Assembly: GCA_023437485.1 (NCBI GenBank)
Contig: JAEZGB010000100.1
Coordinates: forward strand, 1-7,475
Reading direction: 5' to 3'
DNA from: Bacteroidota bacterium
Lineage (GTDB): Bacteria > Bacteroidota > Bacteroidia > Flavobacteriales > Flavobacteriaceae
DNA: 7,475 bases
This document shows, in pieces, positions 7,100 through 7,475 of the stretch (position 1 is its first letter; every line of letters begins with the position of its first letter). Under the pieces are notes generated by a model. The model was not told the DNA's origin and ran no database searches. It worked only from the letters and a program-made list of their open reading frames with translations. The position numbers and the translations under genes were made by a program.

Positions 7100-7164
7100 C
7101 GGGTGCGGCCGGCGCGGGAGAATCTGCATCAAGGGAGAAAACACGTTCGCGCCGGCCGTCCCCG
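7100..7164. repeat. Long GC-rich inverted repeat (stem-loop)
   Basis: CGGCCGGCGCG (7106-7116) and CGCGCCGGCCG (7148-7158) are perfect 11-bp inverted arms. The stem extends outward through one G-T wobble and one mismatch to four further pairs (7100-7103 with 7161-7164), about 16 of 17 positions paired. The 31-nt loop is purine-rich and holds GGGAGAA twice (7116-7122, overlapping the last base of the left arm, and 7133-7139). No T-tract follows on either strand, so it is not a textbook terminator. Confidence 0.5.
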
Positions 7165-7174
7165 GACTATAGCG

Positions 7175-7215
7175 AAAAGCCCGGCGGCGCGCAGCGAAGC
7201 GGAGCGCGCTACGCC
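7175..7215 (-). terminator. Possible terminator of the transporter gene
   Basis: Plus-strand GGCGGCGCGC (7183-7192) can pair with GCGCGC (7204-7209) and CGCC (7212-7215) with a 2-nt TA bulge, giving ten G-C pairs. Read leftward, the hairpin lies about 10 nt past the transporter stop codon and is followed by GGGCTTTTCG. The four-T tract is short and offset, so function as an intrinsic terminator is plausible but not certain. It is also the right-hand part of the structured element. Confidence 0.5.
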
Positions 7216-7224
7216 CAAATCAAT

Positions 7225-7475
7225 TTAGTGATTGTAGTTTTCGATGGCTTTGGGATCGTGCTTGTGGCGGAACAGCACCAAAAACAGCACCGCCACCACC
7301 GCGGCGTAGGCAGCGAATGACAGCCAGATGTTATGCCAGTCCTTTTCACCGCCCTCCAGCGTAAACCAGGTATCGATGGCAAAACCACTGATCTTGCTGC
7401 CCAGATAGGCGCCAACACCATTGGTCATCATCATAAAGAGCCCCTGTGCGCTGGAACGGATGGCCGGATCAGTTG
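7225..7475 (-). CDS. Major facilitator transporter, nucleoside:H+ symporter-like, C-terminal fragment
   Basis: About 83 codons of the 3' end of a gene enter from the right edge and stop at TAA (7227-7225). The frame is open at the edge and reads T-D-P-A-I-R-S-S-A-Q-G-L-F-M-M-M-T-N-G-V-G-A-Y-L-G, matching the conserved loop and penultimate helix of the NupG/XapB-like nucleoside:H+ symporter family within the major facilitator superfamily. A short loop with F-T-L-E-G-G-E-K-D-W then leads to a last helix, I-W-L-S-F-A-A-Y-A-A-V-V-A-V-L-F-L-V-L-F, and a charged cytoplasmic tail R-H-K-H-D-P-K-A-I-E-N-Y-N-H. Such proteins import nucleosides with protons across the inner membrane; substrate choice cannot be judged from this part. 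Start, promoter and operon partners lie outside the window. Internal ATG codons near 7434 are not the true start because homologous sequence continues upstream of them. Confidence 0.5.
   Translation of the reverse strand, partial: TDPAIRSSAQGLFMMMTNGVGAYLGSKISGFAIDTWFTLEGGEKDWHNIWLSFAAYAAVVAVLFLVLFRHKHDPKAIENYNH

Larger units (their letters stand above)
7077..7215. repeat. Candidate flavobacterial intergenic structured element
   Basis: The convergent gap contains a modular block. A conserved-looking left part (AAGGGATTGAAGCGGCA, about 7080-7096) is followed by a long GC-rich stem-loop, then ACTATAGCGAAAAGCCCG (7166-7183) and a second GC hairpin. From memory, blocks with a GGGATTGAAGCGGC-like left end, a variable stem and an ATAGCGGAAAGCCC-like right end occur between genes in Flavobacterium and relatives; this could not be searched here. 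It is much richer in G+C than its flanks and no coding frame is supported. It may be a mobile-like repeat, a structured RNA or a shared terminator. The rest of the gap (7030-7076) shows nothing clear. Confidence 0.5.

Noticed and set aside
7225..7434. Independent small membrane protein of 69 residues starting at the ATG near 7434
   Set aside because: Sequence upstream of that ATG continues in frame with the conserved S-S-A-Q-G-L-F motif of nucleoside symporters, so it is the tail of a longer transporter.

Overview
The window looks like a chromosomal segment from a member of the Flavobacteriia (Bacteroidota), probably Flavobacteriaceae, with a GC content for the family that is fairly high (near 50 percent by eye). 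The grounds are: a ribosomal protein S1 of the flavobacterial kind; two exported proteins with type IX secretion (T9SS) style architecture; promoters of the Bacteroidota form TTTG - about 19-21 nt - TAnnTTTG; and start codons preceded by A/T-rich sequence without a clear Shine-Dalgarno site. No phage, transposon, CRISPR array, tRNA or rRNA was seen.

Layout, left to right. Positions 1-1559 (minus strand) hold the N-terminal 519 codons of a secreted seven-repeat beta-propeller protein; its C-terminus, probably a T9SS type A sorting domain, lies beyond the left edge. Its promoter sits at 1576-1606. Positions 1613-1710 are a striking non-coding array of 7-bp tandem repeats, all in one register, running into the intrinsic terminator (1710-1736) of the next gene. 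Positions 1757-3523 (minus strand) are rpsA, encoding 30S ribosomal protein S1 with six S1 domains. The 215-bp gap 3524-3738 is a divergent promoter region: a strong rpsA promoter (3631-3661), a roughly 100-nt rpsA leader with a 5' hairpin, a 10-bp palindrome over the rpsA -33 box, and a weaker promoter for the rightward gene. Positions 3739-7029 (plus strand) encode a 1096-residue secreted, cysteine-paired repeat protein ending in a T9SS type B (gliding-motility-associated, CHU_C-like) sorting domain. The convergent gap 7030-7224 carries a GC-rich structured element with two strong hairpins, one of which may terminate the last gene. Positions 7225-7475 (minus strand) are the last 83 or so codons of a major facilitator protein resembling nucleoside:H+ symporters.

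The genes do not form an obvious pathway. rpsA is a housekeeping gene; the two neighbours are cell-surface or secreted products that would use the same export machinery, and the transporter belongs to a separate unit. I did not find a new enzymatic or defence system. The parts most worth a second look are non-coding (the heptad array and the structured element at 7077-7215), followed by the cysteine-paired repeat architecture of the large surface protein.
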